From Actinomadura oligospora ATCC 43269 (GTDB taxonomy: Bacteria; Actinomycetota; Actinomycetes; Streptosporangiales; Streptosporangiaceae), in NCBI RefSeq assembly GCF_000518265.1, contig NZ_KI912412.1, positions 124,001-188,000 of the forward strand: a stretch of DNA of 64,000 bases. The letters run 5' to 3'. Position 1 is the stretch's first letter. Each line of letters opens with the position of its first letter. The position numbers were made by a program, and so were the translations under genes. Positions 24,888 to 33,554 of the stretch are shown piece by piece. Under the pieces are notes generated by a model. It was not told where the DNA came from. It worked only from the letters and a program-made list of their open reading frames with translations, and made no database searches.

Positions 24888-25907
24888 TCAGACCTGGCCG
24901 GCCTTCTCCAGCGCCTCGCAGCAGGTGTTCACGAGCAGGCGGGTGACGTTGTAGGGGTCGATGTTGGCGTTCGGACGCCGGTCCTCGATGTAGCCCTTCT
25001 TGTCCACCTGGACCTGCCACGGGATCCGGACGGACGCGCCGCGGTCGGAGACGCCGTAGGAGTAGACGTTCCAGGGGGCGGTCTCGTGCAGGCCGGTCAG
25101 CCGCTCCTGGATACCCGGGCCGTACCCGGCGATGTGCTCCTCGATCTTGCCCTCGGCGCCCATCGACTCGCAGGCGGTGATGATCGCGTCGTAGGACTCG
25201 CGCATCGCCCTGGTGGAGAAGTTGGTGTGCGCGCCGGCGCCGTTCCAGTCGCCCTTGGCGGGCTTGGGGTCGAGCGTCGCGGCGACGTCGAAGTCCTCGG
25301 CGATGCGGTACAGCAGCCAGCGGGCGAGCCACAGGTGGTCGGAGACCTCCAGCGGGCCGGCCGGGCCGATCTGGAACTCCCACTGGCCGGGCATGACCTC
25401 GGCGTTGATGCCGGAGACCTTGATCCCGGCCTCGAGGCAGGCGTCCAGGTGGGCCTCGACGATGTCGCGGCCGAAGACCTCGTCCGCGCCGACGCCGCAG
25501 TAGTACGGGCCCTGCGGGGCGGGGAAGCCGGTCTCGGGGAAGCCGAGCGGGCGGCCCGCCTGGAAGAAGGTGTACTCCTGCTCGATGCCGAACCAGGAGT
25601 CCTGCTCGGCGTACCGCTCGGCGACCGGACGAAGCCTGGCCCGGTTGTTGGTCGGGTGCGGCGTGCCGTCCACGAGGTACACCTCGCACAGCACCAGCTT
25701 GTTCTCGCCGCCGCGGATCGGGTCGGGCACGCACAGGACCGGCTTGAGCACGCAGTCGGAGTTGTCACCGGGGGCCTGGTTGGTGCTGGAGCCGTCGAAG
25801 CCCCAGTCCGGAAGCTCGGCGCCGTCGGCGAGGATCCGCGTCTTGGACCGGAGCCTCGCGGTGGGCTCGGTGCCGTCGACCCAGATGTATTCGGCCTTGT
25901 AGCTCAA
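24888..25907 (-). CDS. glnII: Glutamine synthetase, type II (eukaryote-like)
   Basis: ATP-dependent glutamate + NH3 to glutamine. Diagnostic GSII segments: YKAEYIWVDGTEPTARLRSKT, ELPDWGFDGSSTNQA, then the metal/ATP-site motif FGIEQEYTFF and AGAHTNFST, with RIPWQV near the end. About 340 residues, the size of GSII and far shorter than GSI (about 470). Start choice: an ATG at 25919 is in frame, but its second and third codons form GGAGGAG, 4 nt before a TTG at 25907. The TTG gives MSYKAEYIW, which lines up with the N-termini of actinomycete GlnII, so I prefer it. It is monocistronic by appearance, with a strong hairpin after the stop. Confidence 0.95.
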   Translation of the reverse strand: MSYKAEYIWVDGTEPTARLRSKTRILADGAELPDWGFDGSSTNQAPGDNSDCVLKPVLCVPDPIRGGENKLVLCEVYLVDGTPHPTNNRARLRPVAERYAEQDSWFGIEQEYTFFQAGRPLGFPETGFPAPQGPYYCGVGADEVFGRDIVEAHLDACLEAGIKVSGINAEVMPGQWEFQIGPAGPLEVSDHLWLARWLLYRIAEDFDVAATLDPKPAKGDWNGAGAHTNFSTRAMRESYDAIITACESMGAEGKIEEHIAGYGPGIQERLTGLHETAPWNVYSYGVSDRGASVRIPWQVQVDKKGYIEDRRPNANIDPYNVTRLLVNTCCEALEKAGQV

Positions 25908-26118
25908 CGTCTCCTCCATCCGCCGGCCCGGTTCGTCCGGACGAGAAGAACATCGCAACAGGGCATTTCGGACCTGTTGCCCATTTGTGAACGGCATGTT
26001 AAAACGCACCTGACCTGCGCAAACACCCCTGAGAGCCCGGTCACACCCGGCCCGGGACCCCCGCCGAGGACGCCGAAGGCCCCGCCTTCGGAGGGAAGAC
26101 GGGGCCCGAACGTGGAGG

Positions 26119-26190
26119 TGGGCGCGGCAGGTTTCGAACCTGCGGCCACCCGCTTGTAAGGCGGGTGCTCTACCCCTGAGCTACGCGCCC
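26119..26190 (-). tRNA. tRNA-Val (anticodon TAC)
   Basis: Reading the minus strand: acceptor GGGCGCG pairs with CGCGCCC, discriminator A. The D arm contains AGCTCAGGGGTAGAGC. Anticodon stem CCCGC/GCGGG encloses loop CTTACAA, so the anticodon is TAC. The T arm is GCAGGTTCGAAACCTGC. The 3' CCA is not fully encoded (CC then T). 72 nt. Confidence 0.97.
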
Positions 26191-26356
26191 CGGCCGAGGA
26201 CGGACGCCCTGGCGACCGGGCAAGCGTACCCGGTTCGCGGGGACTAACGCGAAACGGTTTCCCTCAGCTCAGGACCCCGCCGGAGCGTCCCGGGCGGTGT
26301 TCTCGCTGGGATTCCTTGACCGGCTCTGGGGCGTCCGCACAGGGCCGGAAGGGGAA

Positions 26357-26378
26357 GATCGCCATCAAGAGGGCGATC
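26357..26378. promoter_or_regulatory. Inverted repeat upstream of the sugar transporter operon
   Basis: GATCGCC-N8-GGCGATC, perfect 7-bp arms, about 80 bp before the MFS start codon. It could be a repressor operator for sugar control. No regulator gene adjoins it. Confidence 0.35.
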
Positions 26379-26455
26379 CATCGGTTTCACCTCCGTCCGG
26401 AGGATTCCCGACGTCCACGGGCGCCCGCGCGTCCTTCTCCTCCGCGAGGTGAGCC

Positions 26456-27886
26456 ATGACCGCCGGATTCGCGAGCGCGCCGGTCACGCACGGGCCGGAG
26501 ATCGAGCGGCTGCCGCTGCACGCCAAGCGCAGGGTGGCCTTCTGGACGTTCTGCGCGGCGCTCGGCGGCTGGCTGTTCGGCTACGACACCGGCGTCGTGT
26601 CCGGCGCGATGCTGTTCATCCGGCACGAGTTCCACCTCGGCCCGTTCATGCAGGGCGCGGTCGTCAGCGTCCTGCTGCTGAGCGCGGCGATCACCGCGCC
26701 GTTCGCGGGCCGGCTGGCCGACCGGATCGGACGCCGGCGGTCCCTGCTGCTGATCGCGGTGATCTTCATCGTGGGGCTCGGGCTCGCGTCGCTCGCGCCG
26801 AACGTCGGGACGCTGCTGCTGGCCCGGTTCATCCTGGGCTTCGGCGTCGGCGGGGCGTCCGCGCTGGTGCCGGTGTACCTGTCCGAGCTGGCCCCGACCA
26901 AGGTCCGCGGGAGGATGGTCTCGACCAACCAGCTCATGGTGACGCTGGGGCTGCTGTCGTCCTACATCGTGGACCTGCTGCTCTCCGACTCCCAGAACTG
27001 GCGCGGGATGTTCGCGTTCGGCATCATCGGCGCCGTCCTGATGCTGGCCGGGATGAGCGTCGCGCCCGAGACCCCGGCCTGGCTGGAACGGCACGGCCGG
27101 GACGAGCAGGCCCGCCGGGTGGTCGGCGAGTACATCCCCGCGGAGCATGTGGACAAGGTCATCCAGGGCTACGGCGGGGCCCGCGAGGAGTCCGGGAAGA
27201 CGCTGTCGATCCGGGAGCTGTTCGCCTCCCCGGCCATCCGCCCGGCGCTGATGATCGGCCTGACGCTGGGCGCGCTGCAGCAGCTCTGCGGGATCAACAC
27301 GATCATGTACTACGCGCCGACGATCATGCAGAAGACCGGGCTGAACGCGTCCAACGCCCTCGTCTACTCGATCATCATCGGCGCGATCAACGTGCTGGTC
27401 ACGCTGGTCGCGATGCGCCTCACCGACACCCTCGGACGGCGGCGGCTGCTGATCGTCTCGGTGAGCCTGATGGCGCTGGCGACCGTCCCGATGGGGCTCG
27501 CCTTCACGACCCTGTCCGGGAACGCCTCCAGCGTCACCGCGCTCACCTCCACGCTCGTCTACATCATGGCGTTCGCGATCGGCCTCGGGCCGGTGTTCTG
27601 GCTGCTCAACTCCGAGATCTACCCGCCGGAGGCGCGCGCCGAGGCGGCCGGGCTGGCCACCATGGTCAACTGGCTGGCCAACTTCGTCGTCAGCCAGGCG
27701 TTCCTGCCGCTGTCGGACGCCCTCGGCCAGGGCCCGACGTTCTGGGTGTTCGGCGTGGTCTGCGTGATCGCCCTCGCCTACATCGTCGCGCGCGTCCCGG
27801 AGACCAAGGACCGCACCTTCCAGCAGATCGACACCGAGATCCGGGGTATGCACCGCCCCACCGAGCGCGTCGGGCAGAGCGCCTGA
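26456..27886 (+). CDS. MFS sugar:proton symporter (SP family)
   Basis: 476 residues, about 12 hydrophobic helices. Sugar-porter motifs: GGWLFGYDTGVVSGA in helix 1, RLADRIGRRRSLL (loop 2-3), PVYLSELAPTKVRGRMV, PETPAWL after helix 6, LQQLCGINTIMYY in helix 7 and PETKDRTFQQID at the C-terminus. This set identifies xylose/galactose/glucose-type proton symporters. Start ATG with GAGGTGAG ahead. It is first in an operon with an aldose 1-epimerase and a G6PD homologue, so it probably imports an aldose that enters the oxidative pentose phosphate route. Exact sugar unknown. Confidence 0.93.
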   Translation: MTAGFASAPVTHGPEIERLPLHAKRRVAFWTFCAALGGWLFGYDTGVVSGAMLFIRHEFHLGPFMQGAVVSVLLLSAAITAPFAGRLADRIGRRRSLLLIAVIFIVGLGLASLAPNVGTLLLARFILGFGVGGASALVPVYLSELAPTKVRGRMVSTNQLMVTLGLLSSYIVDLLLSDSQNWRGMFAFGIIGAVLMLAGMSVAPETPAWLERHGRDEQARRVVGEYIPAEHVDKVIQGYGGAREESGKTLSIRELFASPAIRPALMIGLTLGALQQLCGINTIMYYAPTIMQKTGLNASNALVYSIIIGAINVLVTLVAMRLTDTLGRRRLLIVSVSLMALATVPMGLAFTTLSGNASSVTALTSTLVYIMAFAIGLGPVFWLLNSEIYPPEARAEAAGLATMVNWLANFVVSQAFLPLSDALGQGPTFWVFGVVCVIALAYIVARVPETKDRTFQQIDTEIRGMHRPTERVGQSA

Positions 27887-27982
27887 CCGGAACACCGGCC
27901 GGAGGGCCCGGCCCAGCGCCTCGGCGACCACACCCGAGCGACCACATCCGAGCGGTCACGTCCAGAGGAGGAACGTCCCGCG

Positions 27983-28924
27983 ATGAGCACATCAGCAGTC
28001 GAGACCAGCCGGGGCGGGCTGGCCGTGACCGGCGAGCAGTACACGATCTCCGCCGGGCCCTACCGGGCGGTCGTGACCGAGGTCGGCGCGGGCCTGCGCG
28101 AGCTCACCCACGACGACGAGCCGCTCGTCCTCAGCCACGGCGAGGACGAGGTCGCGCCCGCCGCGTTCGGCCAGCTGCTGATCCCCTGGCCGAACCGGGT
28201 CGACCAGGGCCGCTACACCTGGGACGGCGAGGAGCACGTCCTGGACGTCAACGAGCCGGAGTTCGACTGCGCCATCCACGGCCTGGTCCGCTGGGCCACC
28301 TGGCGCGAGGTCGAGCGCGCGCCCGACCGGGTCTCGCTCGCGACCCGGCTGCTCGGCTCCCCCGGCTACCCGTTCCGCCTGGACGTCACGGCCGAGTACG
28401 CCGTCCACGAGACGCACGGCCTGACGGTCACGGTGACCGCCGGGAACCACGGCCGCGCCGCCGCGCCGTACGGGCACGGCGCGCACCCGTACCTGTCGGT
28501 GGGCGAGCCGATCGACGAGTGCGTGGTCCAGATCCCGGGCGACCGGTACCTGCCGGTGAACGACCGGATGATCCCGCCGGGTCCGCCGCGTCCGGTCGAG
28601 GGGACGGGGTACGACCTGCGCCGGGGGCGGAAACTCGGCCCGCTGGAGATCGACCGCGCCTTCACCGACCTGCACCGCGACGACACCGGGCGCGCCTGGG
28701 TGCACCTGTCCGGGGTGAACCGCCGGACCTCGTTCTGGCTCGACCGGACGCATCCCTGGCTGGAGGTCTACACCGCGGACAACGTGCCGCCCGAGCTGCG
28801 GCGGAAGGGTCTCGGCGTCGAGCCGATGACCTGCCCGCCGAACGCGTTCGTGAACGGCGTCGACCTCGTCCGGCTGGAGCCCGGGGCGTCGCACACCGGC
28901 TCGTGGGGCATCCTCGCGGGCTGA
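27983..28924 (+). CDS. Aldose 1-epimerase (galactose mutarotase-like)
   Basis: 313 residues, cytoplasmic (no signal). It has LLIPWPNRVDQGRYTWDG, FDCAIHGLVRWA (substrate-binding His), YGHGAHPYLSVG (second His) and a late WLEVYTADN segment, which are the landmarks of the mutarotase beta-sandwich. It interconverts anomers of the imported sugar. AGAGGAGG lies 10-15 nt before the ATG. It is placed between the sugar symporter and G6PD homologue with short gaps, consistent with co-transcription. Confidence 0.9.
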   Translation: MSTSAVETSRGGLAVTGEQYTISAGPYRAVVTEVGAGLRELTHDDEPLVLSHGEDEVAPAAFGQLLIPWPNRVDQGRYTWDGEEHVLDVNEPEFDCAIHGLVRWATWREVERAPDRVSLATRLLGSPGYPFRLDVTAEYAVHETHGLTVTVTAGNHGRAAAPYGHGAHPYLSVGEPIDECVVQIPGDRYLPVNDRMIPPGPPRPVEGTGYDLRRGRKLGPLEIDRAFTDLHRDDTGRAWVHLSGVNRRTSFWLDRTHPWLEVYTADNVPPELRRKGLGVEPMTCPPNAFVNGVDLVRLEPGASHTGSWGILAG

Positions 28925-28986
28925 CGCGCCGGAACCGCCCGCGACGACGAAGGACGACCAGGAAGGACGAAGGAGGACGCACCGTT

Positions 28987-30393
28987 ATGAAGACCCCGAA
29001 GCGCGCGGACGCGCTCGCCCTGTTCGGCATCACCGGCGACCTGTGCCAGAAGATGATCTTCCCTGCGCTGTACCGGCTGACCGAGCGCGGCCTGCTGGAC
29101 GTCCCGGTCGTCGGCGCCGCCTACTCCGACTGGGACGACGAGGGGCTGCGCTCCCACGCCCGGACCTGGATCCAGGCGGCCGTCCCGGACTTCGACGAGC
29201 GGGTCTTCGCGAGGCTGGCCGAGCGCCTCAGCCTCGTCACGGGCGACTTCAAGGACGGCGCGACCTACTCCCGGCTGCACGACCGGCTGCGCGAGGCGAC
29301 GCGCGGCGGCGGGTTCGTCAGCCACTACCTCGCCGTCCCGCCCTCGCTGTTCACCCGGGTCGCCGAGTCGCTGGCCGCCGAGGGGCTGAACGAGAACGCC
29401 CGGCTCGTCGTCGAGAAGCCGTTCGGCCACGACCTGGCCAGCGCCGACGCCCTGAACGCCGAGCTGACCCGGTTCTTCGACGAGGACCACCTGCTGCGCG
29501 TCGACCACTTCCTCGGGGACGTCGCGGTCGAGGGCATGAAGGCGGCCCGGTTCGCCAACGAGCTGCTCGCGCCGCTGTGGAACCGGGACCACATCGCCAA
29601 CGTCCAGATCGACCTGCTCGAGGACTTCGACGTCGCCGACCGCGGCTCGTTCTACGACGCGGTCGGCTGCGTGAAGGACGTCGTCCAGAACCACATGCTC
29701 CAGGTGTTCATGTTCCTGGCGATGGAGCCGCCCGCCTCGTCCGACCCCGAGGCGGAGCAGGAGGAGAAGCACCGGGTGCTCCAGGCGACGCGCGAGATGG
29801 ACCCCGCCGACACCGTGCGCGGCCAGTACCGCGGTTACCTGGACGTCGAGGGCGTCAAGCCCGACTCCCGGACCGAGACCTACTTCGCGACCCGGGTATG
29901 GGTGGACAACTGGCGCTGGCAGGGCGTCCCGTTCCTGCTGCGCAGCGGGAAGGCCCTCAGGACGACCTCGACCGAGGTGGTCGTGGAGATGAAGACCCCG
30001 CCCGTCACGCTCTACCCGGACCGCGAGGGCAGGCCCGCGCCGAACCTGATCAGGTTCCACATGGTCCCCGAGGCGGCCATGACGGTGGAGATGGTGGTCA
30101 AGCAGCCCGAGAGCGGCGAGCCGTCCGAGCCGGTGCCGCTGCGCGTGGACTTCGCCGACGTGTACGGACGCGTCGAGATGCCCTACGAGAACATCATCGA
30201 GGGCGCGATCACCGGGGACCAGACGTACTTCGCGTCCCTGCCCGTCGTGGAGGAGTGCTGGCGGATCGTCGAGCCCGTCCTGAACGCCACCGACGTGCCC
30301 CTGCCGTACGAGCCGGGCTCGTGGGGCCCGGACGCCGCCGCCACGCTCCCCGGCCCGGACGGCTGGCACGACGTCACCCCGCGCGAGCGCTGA
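28987..30393 (+). CDS. zwf: Glucose-6-phosphate dehydrogenase homologue
   Basis: 468 residues. NADP-binding opening LALFGITGDLCQKMIFPALY, the VVEKPFGHDLASA block, then the catalytic-loop equivalent RVDHFLGDVAVEG, and IDLLEDFDVADRGSFYDAVG. The family consensus is R-I-D-H-Y-L-G-K-E. Here His is kept but the phosphate-binding Lys is Asp and the Glu is shifted. It therefore belongs to a divergent branch and may prefer another hexose phosphate or sugar. It is last in the transporter-epimerase operon, preceded by an AAGGAGG-like site. Oxidation of sugar (phosphate) to lactone with NADPH formation is the likely role. Confidence 0.85.
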   Translation: MKTPKRADALALFGITGDLCQKMIFPALYRLTERGLLDVPVVGAAYSDWDDEGLRSHARTWIQAAVPDFDERVFARLAERLSLVTGDFKDGATYSRLHDRLREATRGGGFVSHYLAVPPSLFTRVAESLAAEGLNENARLVVEKPFGHDLASADALNAELTRFFDEDHLLRVDHFLGDVAVEGMKAARFANELLAPLWNRDHIANVQIDLLEDFDVADRGSFYDAVGCVKDVVQNHMLQVFMFLAMEPPASSDPEAEQEEKHRVLQATREMDPADTVRGQYRGYLDVEGVKPDSRTETYFATRVWVDNWRWQGVPFLLRSGKALRTTSTEVVVEMKTPPVTLYPDREGRPAPNLIRFHMVPEAAMTVEMVVKQPESGEPSEPVPLRVDFADVYGRVEMPYENIIEGAITGDQTYFASLPVVEECWRIVEPVLNATDVPLPYEPGSWGPDAAATLPGPDGWHDVTPRER

Positions 30394-30419
30394 CCCGCGG
30401 CTCCCCGGAACCGGCCGGC

Positions 30420-30434
30420 CGCTCCACCGGAGCG
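30420..30434. terminator. Small hairpin between converging zwf and PAC2 genes
   Basis: CGCTCC-ACC-GGAGCG, perfect 6-bp stem, flanked by further GC-rich complementary bases (CCGGCCGG / CCGGCGG). It lies in the 63-bp gap between two converging genes. Weak evidence for a bidirectional terminator. Confidence 0.4.
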
Positions 30435-30456
30435 ACCGGCGGGTCCGGGCGGGCGG

Positions 30457-31374
30457 TCACGGGGTGTCGGGACGGTCCTGCTCGGCGAGGAAGCGCTCGA
30501 ACTGCGCGCCGAGCTCGTCCGCGGTCGGCATGTCCTGCCGCTCGGCGAGCAGCGACTCGCGCTCGGCGGCGCCCGCGAACGCGTCGTACTGCTGCTCCAG
30601 CGCGGTCACGACCTTCTCGACCTCGGCGTTGCCCGCGACCTGCTCGGCGATCTCGGCGTCGGTGTGGACGGCGGCCTCGCGCAGCCCGTCGGACGGCAGC
30701 ACCAGGCCGGTGGCCGCGACCACCGCCTCCAGCGCGGCGACGGCCGCCGCCGGGTAGGCGGACTGGGCGAGGTAGTGCGGGACGTGCACGGCGAACCCGA
30801 CCGCGTCGTGGTCGTGCTCGCCGAGCCGGTACTCCAGCAGCGCGGCGGCGCTGCCCGGCACCTGCACCTTGTCGAACCAGGACGTCCGCGTGATCAGGTC
30901 GGGACGGGTCGCGTGCGCGGTCAGCCCGACCGGGCGGGTGTGCGGCACGCCCATCGGGATGCCCTGGAAGCCCACGGTCAGCGCCACGCCGAGCCGCTCC
31001 ACCAGCGACCGGACGGCCTCGGCGAAGCCCTCCCACTGCCGGTCCGGCTCGGGGCCGGTGAGCATCAGGAACGGCGTGCCCACCTCGTCCCCCAGCAGCC
31101 GGACGACCAGCTCGGGAGCCTCGTACGCGGACCAGTGGTCGCGGTCGAAGGTCATCAGCGGGCGGCGGGCCCGGTAGTCGAGCAGCGCGTCCACGTCGAA
31201 CCGGGCGACGACCCGGCCGTCCAGGGAGTCGAGGAGGTGCTCGCGGACGAGCTGTCCGGCCTGCCCGGCGTCCACGAAGCCGTCGAGGCTGTGCAGCAGC
31301 ACCGGCCCGGTCATCTCGGGCAGGTCCGCGTCCAGCTCGTACAGGTCCTCAGGGTTCAGCAACGTCTCCCCCAC
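30457..31374 (-). CDS. PAC2 family protein
   Basis: 305 residues from GTG 31374. PAC2-type features: PVLLHSLDGFVDAGQAGQLV, LITRTSWFDKVQVPGSAAALLEYR and a central LMLTGPEPDRQWEGFAEAV. A long Glu/Ala-rich helical C-terminus may be a coiled coil. PAC2 proteins resemble proteasome assembly chaperones. In actinobacteria they occur in organisms with a proteasome, but a direct role is not established. A TAGTGT at 31396-31401 on the minus strand may be the -10. Confidence 0.88.
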   Translation of the reverse strand: MGETLLNPEDLYELDADLPEMTGPVLLHSLDGFVDAGQAGQLVREHLLDSLDGRVVARFDVDALLDYRARRPLMTFDRDHWSAYEAPELVVRLLGDEVGTPFLMLTGPEPDRQWEGFAEAVRSLVERLGVALTVGFQGIPMGVPHTRPVGLTAHATRPDLITRTSWFDKVQVPGSAAALLEYRLGEHDHDAVGFAVHVPHYLAQSAYPAAAVAALEAVVAATGLVLPSDGLREAAVHTDAEIAEQVAGNAEVEKVVTALEQQYDAFAGAAERESLLAERQDMPTADELGAQFERFLAEQDRPDTP

Positions 31375-31583
31375 ATCTTCCTGTCGGTCGTGCCAACACT
31401 AGGACATGGGGACTCCCATCCCGCCTCGCGATGTGATCGTCGTCGCATCTCCGCACGACAGCGTTACCCGATCGACGGCCTCCCGCGCCGGGCGGACGGC
31501 CCGCCGCGCCGGACGGCACCACTCCTGCGGGGAGCGGTCCGTCCGGCGCGGCGAACGGTTGATCAACAGCGGCGTCCCCCGCC

Positions 31584-33338
31584 TCAGCGCGGCAGGCCCA
31601 CGTGCTTCTCCGGCGGGACGATCACCCCTCCCGAGGCGCTCAGGCGCGGCGTGGCGCGCGGTCCGCGCCACGCGGCCACGTCCGTTCCCTTGGGCGCGTG
31701 CCGCGCGACGTGGTCGGCGTAGATCTGGAACCACTCCTGCGCCGTGTAGGGCGACCAGCCGTGCTGCTTGGCGCGTCCGTACACGAAGGCGAACCCCGAG
31801 GACGGGTTCGCCAGGGCGTCCGTGCGCTGCTGGAACAGCTCGACGGCCGTGTTCAGGAAGTAGGTGTCGGTATCCCCGACGTACACAAAGACCTTCCCCT
31901 GGAGTTTGGGCCCGAGCGTCGGCCACTCGGCGGCGACCTTGGCGGACAGGTCCATCGCCGTCCAGCCCGCGCTCACCGAGTGATCGATCGTCCCTGACGC
32001 CTTGTCCCAGGCCAGAGCCGGGTAGCCGTCCTTGCCCCGGGGGCTGAACAGGGCCTCCCACATGGCCCAGGAGCCGCCCGAGCGGTCCTTGTCGCCGCGG
32101 GCCAGCTCCCAGAGGTTCTCCTGCGCGTTGACGTAGTTGGTGTCGCCCGCGACGTTCCGGCTGTCCGGACGCGGCGTCCGGTCCCATTCGCGGACGGTCT
32201 CGTAGGCGTTCCCGTCGCCGTACACATTGACGATCTGCTCCCGGCGCAGGTCGACGGGGTCGGGGTAGCCCGCGAACGCGCCGCCGTAGACGTCCGGGTA
32301 GAAGACCTGCCCGGCCAGCGCCATCCAGCCGCCGGTCGAACCGCCGCTGGTGAGGCGTCCGTACGGCTCGGCGATCGTGCGGAACCGGGCGTCGATCGCC
32401 GGGATCAGCTCACGCGTCGTGGCCTGCCCGTAGGGCCCGAGGTTCGGGGTGTCCACGGCGTAGGACGTGTCGTAGAACGGGTTCTCCTCGCGGAGCTCGA
32501 CGACGATGAAGCGCGGCGCCGCGTCCGAGAGCCACCACTTCGAGAACGCGTTGCCGCCGTCCTCGCGGAAGCCGCGCGGAGCGTTCGTGGTGAAGTGCCC
32601 GAAGTGGTATTCGACGGGGTAGCGGACGGACCCGTCCGGGTCGTATCCGGCCGGGAGCAGGATGTTCGCGCCGATGTAGATCGGCCGCCCCCAGAACCTG
32701 GACAGCGCCGGGCTCTGGATCTTGACGTGCTTCACGTGCGCCGAGTCGGCCGGATTCCCCTGCTGGCAGGTGCCGCCCGCCGGGACCGGCTGGGACGGCG
32801 TGATCAGGTGGTCGAGGGTCAGATCGACCGTCCCGCCGTGCGCCGGGTCGATGTCCACCCAGCGCGGGCTGCTGGAGAAGTTGCCGGGCGAGTCGAACAG
32901 GTCCATGCCGTCCCCGCAGGGCATGTGCATCTTGACCGTCGAGCCGTCGCCGCGCCTGAACGTGTCGTAGGTGTTGAAGAACGCCTGCACCGAGTACCGC
33001 CCGGCGGGCAGCGACGCGATGCTCTTGAGCGGGTACCCGTACGTCCCGCCGCCCGCGTCCAGGACGACGGTCCCGCCGGGCCGGACGCCGTCGACGTTCC
33101 GTCCCCAGAACGGGACTCCGCCCGTGATGTCGATCTGGTCGCGCGGCTCGGAGTCCCCCTTCCGGGAGACGATCACGTAGGCGCGGCCGTCCACGGCGGC
33201 CCTGCCGGCCTGCCGGGCGGCGGACGGGGAGAGGGTGACGGCGAACCGGAGCCGTCCGTGGCCGGACACACCGGCCGCGGTCGTCCCGGTCACCACGAGC
33301 AGTACGGCGCACAGCGCGCCGGCGAGCCGAGCCCGCAT
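31584..33338 (-). CDS. Secreted esterase-like alpha/beta hydrolase
   Basis: 584 residues from ATG 33338 with GGAGGTG upstream. N-terminal signal peptide: MRARLAGALCAVLLVVTGTTAAG. The first 200 residues are beta-rich (RYSVQAFFNTYDTF region) with two Cys (CGDGMD, GTCQQG). An esterase-D-like fold follows: IYIGANILLPAGYDPDGSVRYPVEYHFGH, RFIVVELREENPFYD, nucleophile Ser334 in LTSGGSTGGWMA, and a possible catalytic His in KQHGWSPY. It is probably exported and acts on an ester of a polymer or secondary metabolite. Substrate unknown. Monocistronic by appearance. Confidence 0.82.
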   Translation of the reverse strand: MRARLAGALCAVLLVVTGTTAAGVSGHGRLRFAVTLSPSAARQAGRAAVDGRAYVIVSRKGDSEPRDQIDITGGVPFWGRNVDGVRPGGTVVLDAGGGTYGYPLKSIASLPAGRYSVQAFFNTYDTFRRGDGSTVKMHMPCGDGMDLFDSPGNFSSSPRWVDIDPAHGGTVDLTLDHLITPSQPVPAGGTCQQGNPADSAHVKHVKIQSPALSRFWGRPIYIGANILLPAGYDPDGSVRYPVEYHFGHFTTNAPRGFREDGGNAFSKWWLSDAAPRFIVVELREENPFYDTSYAVDTPNLGPYGQATTRELIPAIDARFRTIAEPYGRLTSGGSTGGWMALAGQVFYPDVYGGAFAGYPDPVDLRREQIVNVYGDGNAYETVREWDRTPRPDSRNVAGDTNYVNAQENLWELARGDKDRSGGSWAMWEALFSPRGKDGYPALAWDKASGTIDHSVSAGWTAMDLSAKVAAEWPTLGPKLQGKVFVYVGDTDTYFLNTAVELFQQRTDALANPSSGFAFVYGRAKQHGWSPYTAQEWFQIYADHVARHAPKGTDVAAWRGPRATPRLSASGGVIVPPEKHVGLPR

Positions 33339-33554
33339 GGGCCCACCTCCTGTGGGGGGATGACGATCTTCCGACCGATCAATCCCCACAGAAGGAACAT
33401 TCGTATCAACTGTCACGAAAGTCGGGACGACGGTTCGTGAACGTCCTCCCGGAGGCGCCCGGCCGACCACCTCGCGGGCGCGGGGGCTCCCGCGCGCACG
33501 GCGATTCGCCGCATCCGACACAATCGAGGCCAGACTCGTGGAGGGGACGCAGCC

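Noticed and set aside
26073..26106. Terminator for the tRNA-Val gene (CCGAAGG-N5-CCTTCGG and nested GGCCCCG/CGGGGCC)
   Set aside because: Two mutually exclusive weak hairpins without a T-run; too ambiguous to list as a feature.
26387..27931. 514-codon frame antisense to the MFS transporter
   Set aside because: Translation is low-complexity (His/Arg/Gln-rich) and mirrors the transporter codons; shadow.
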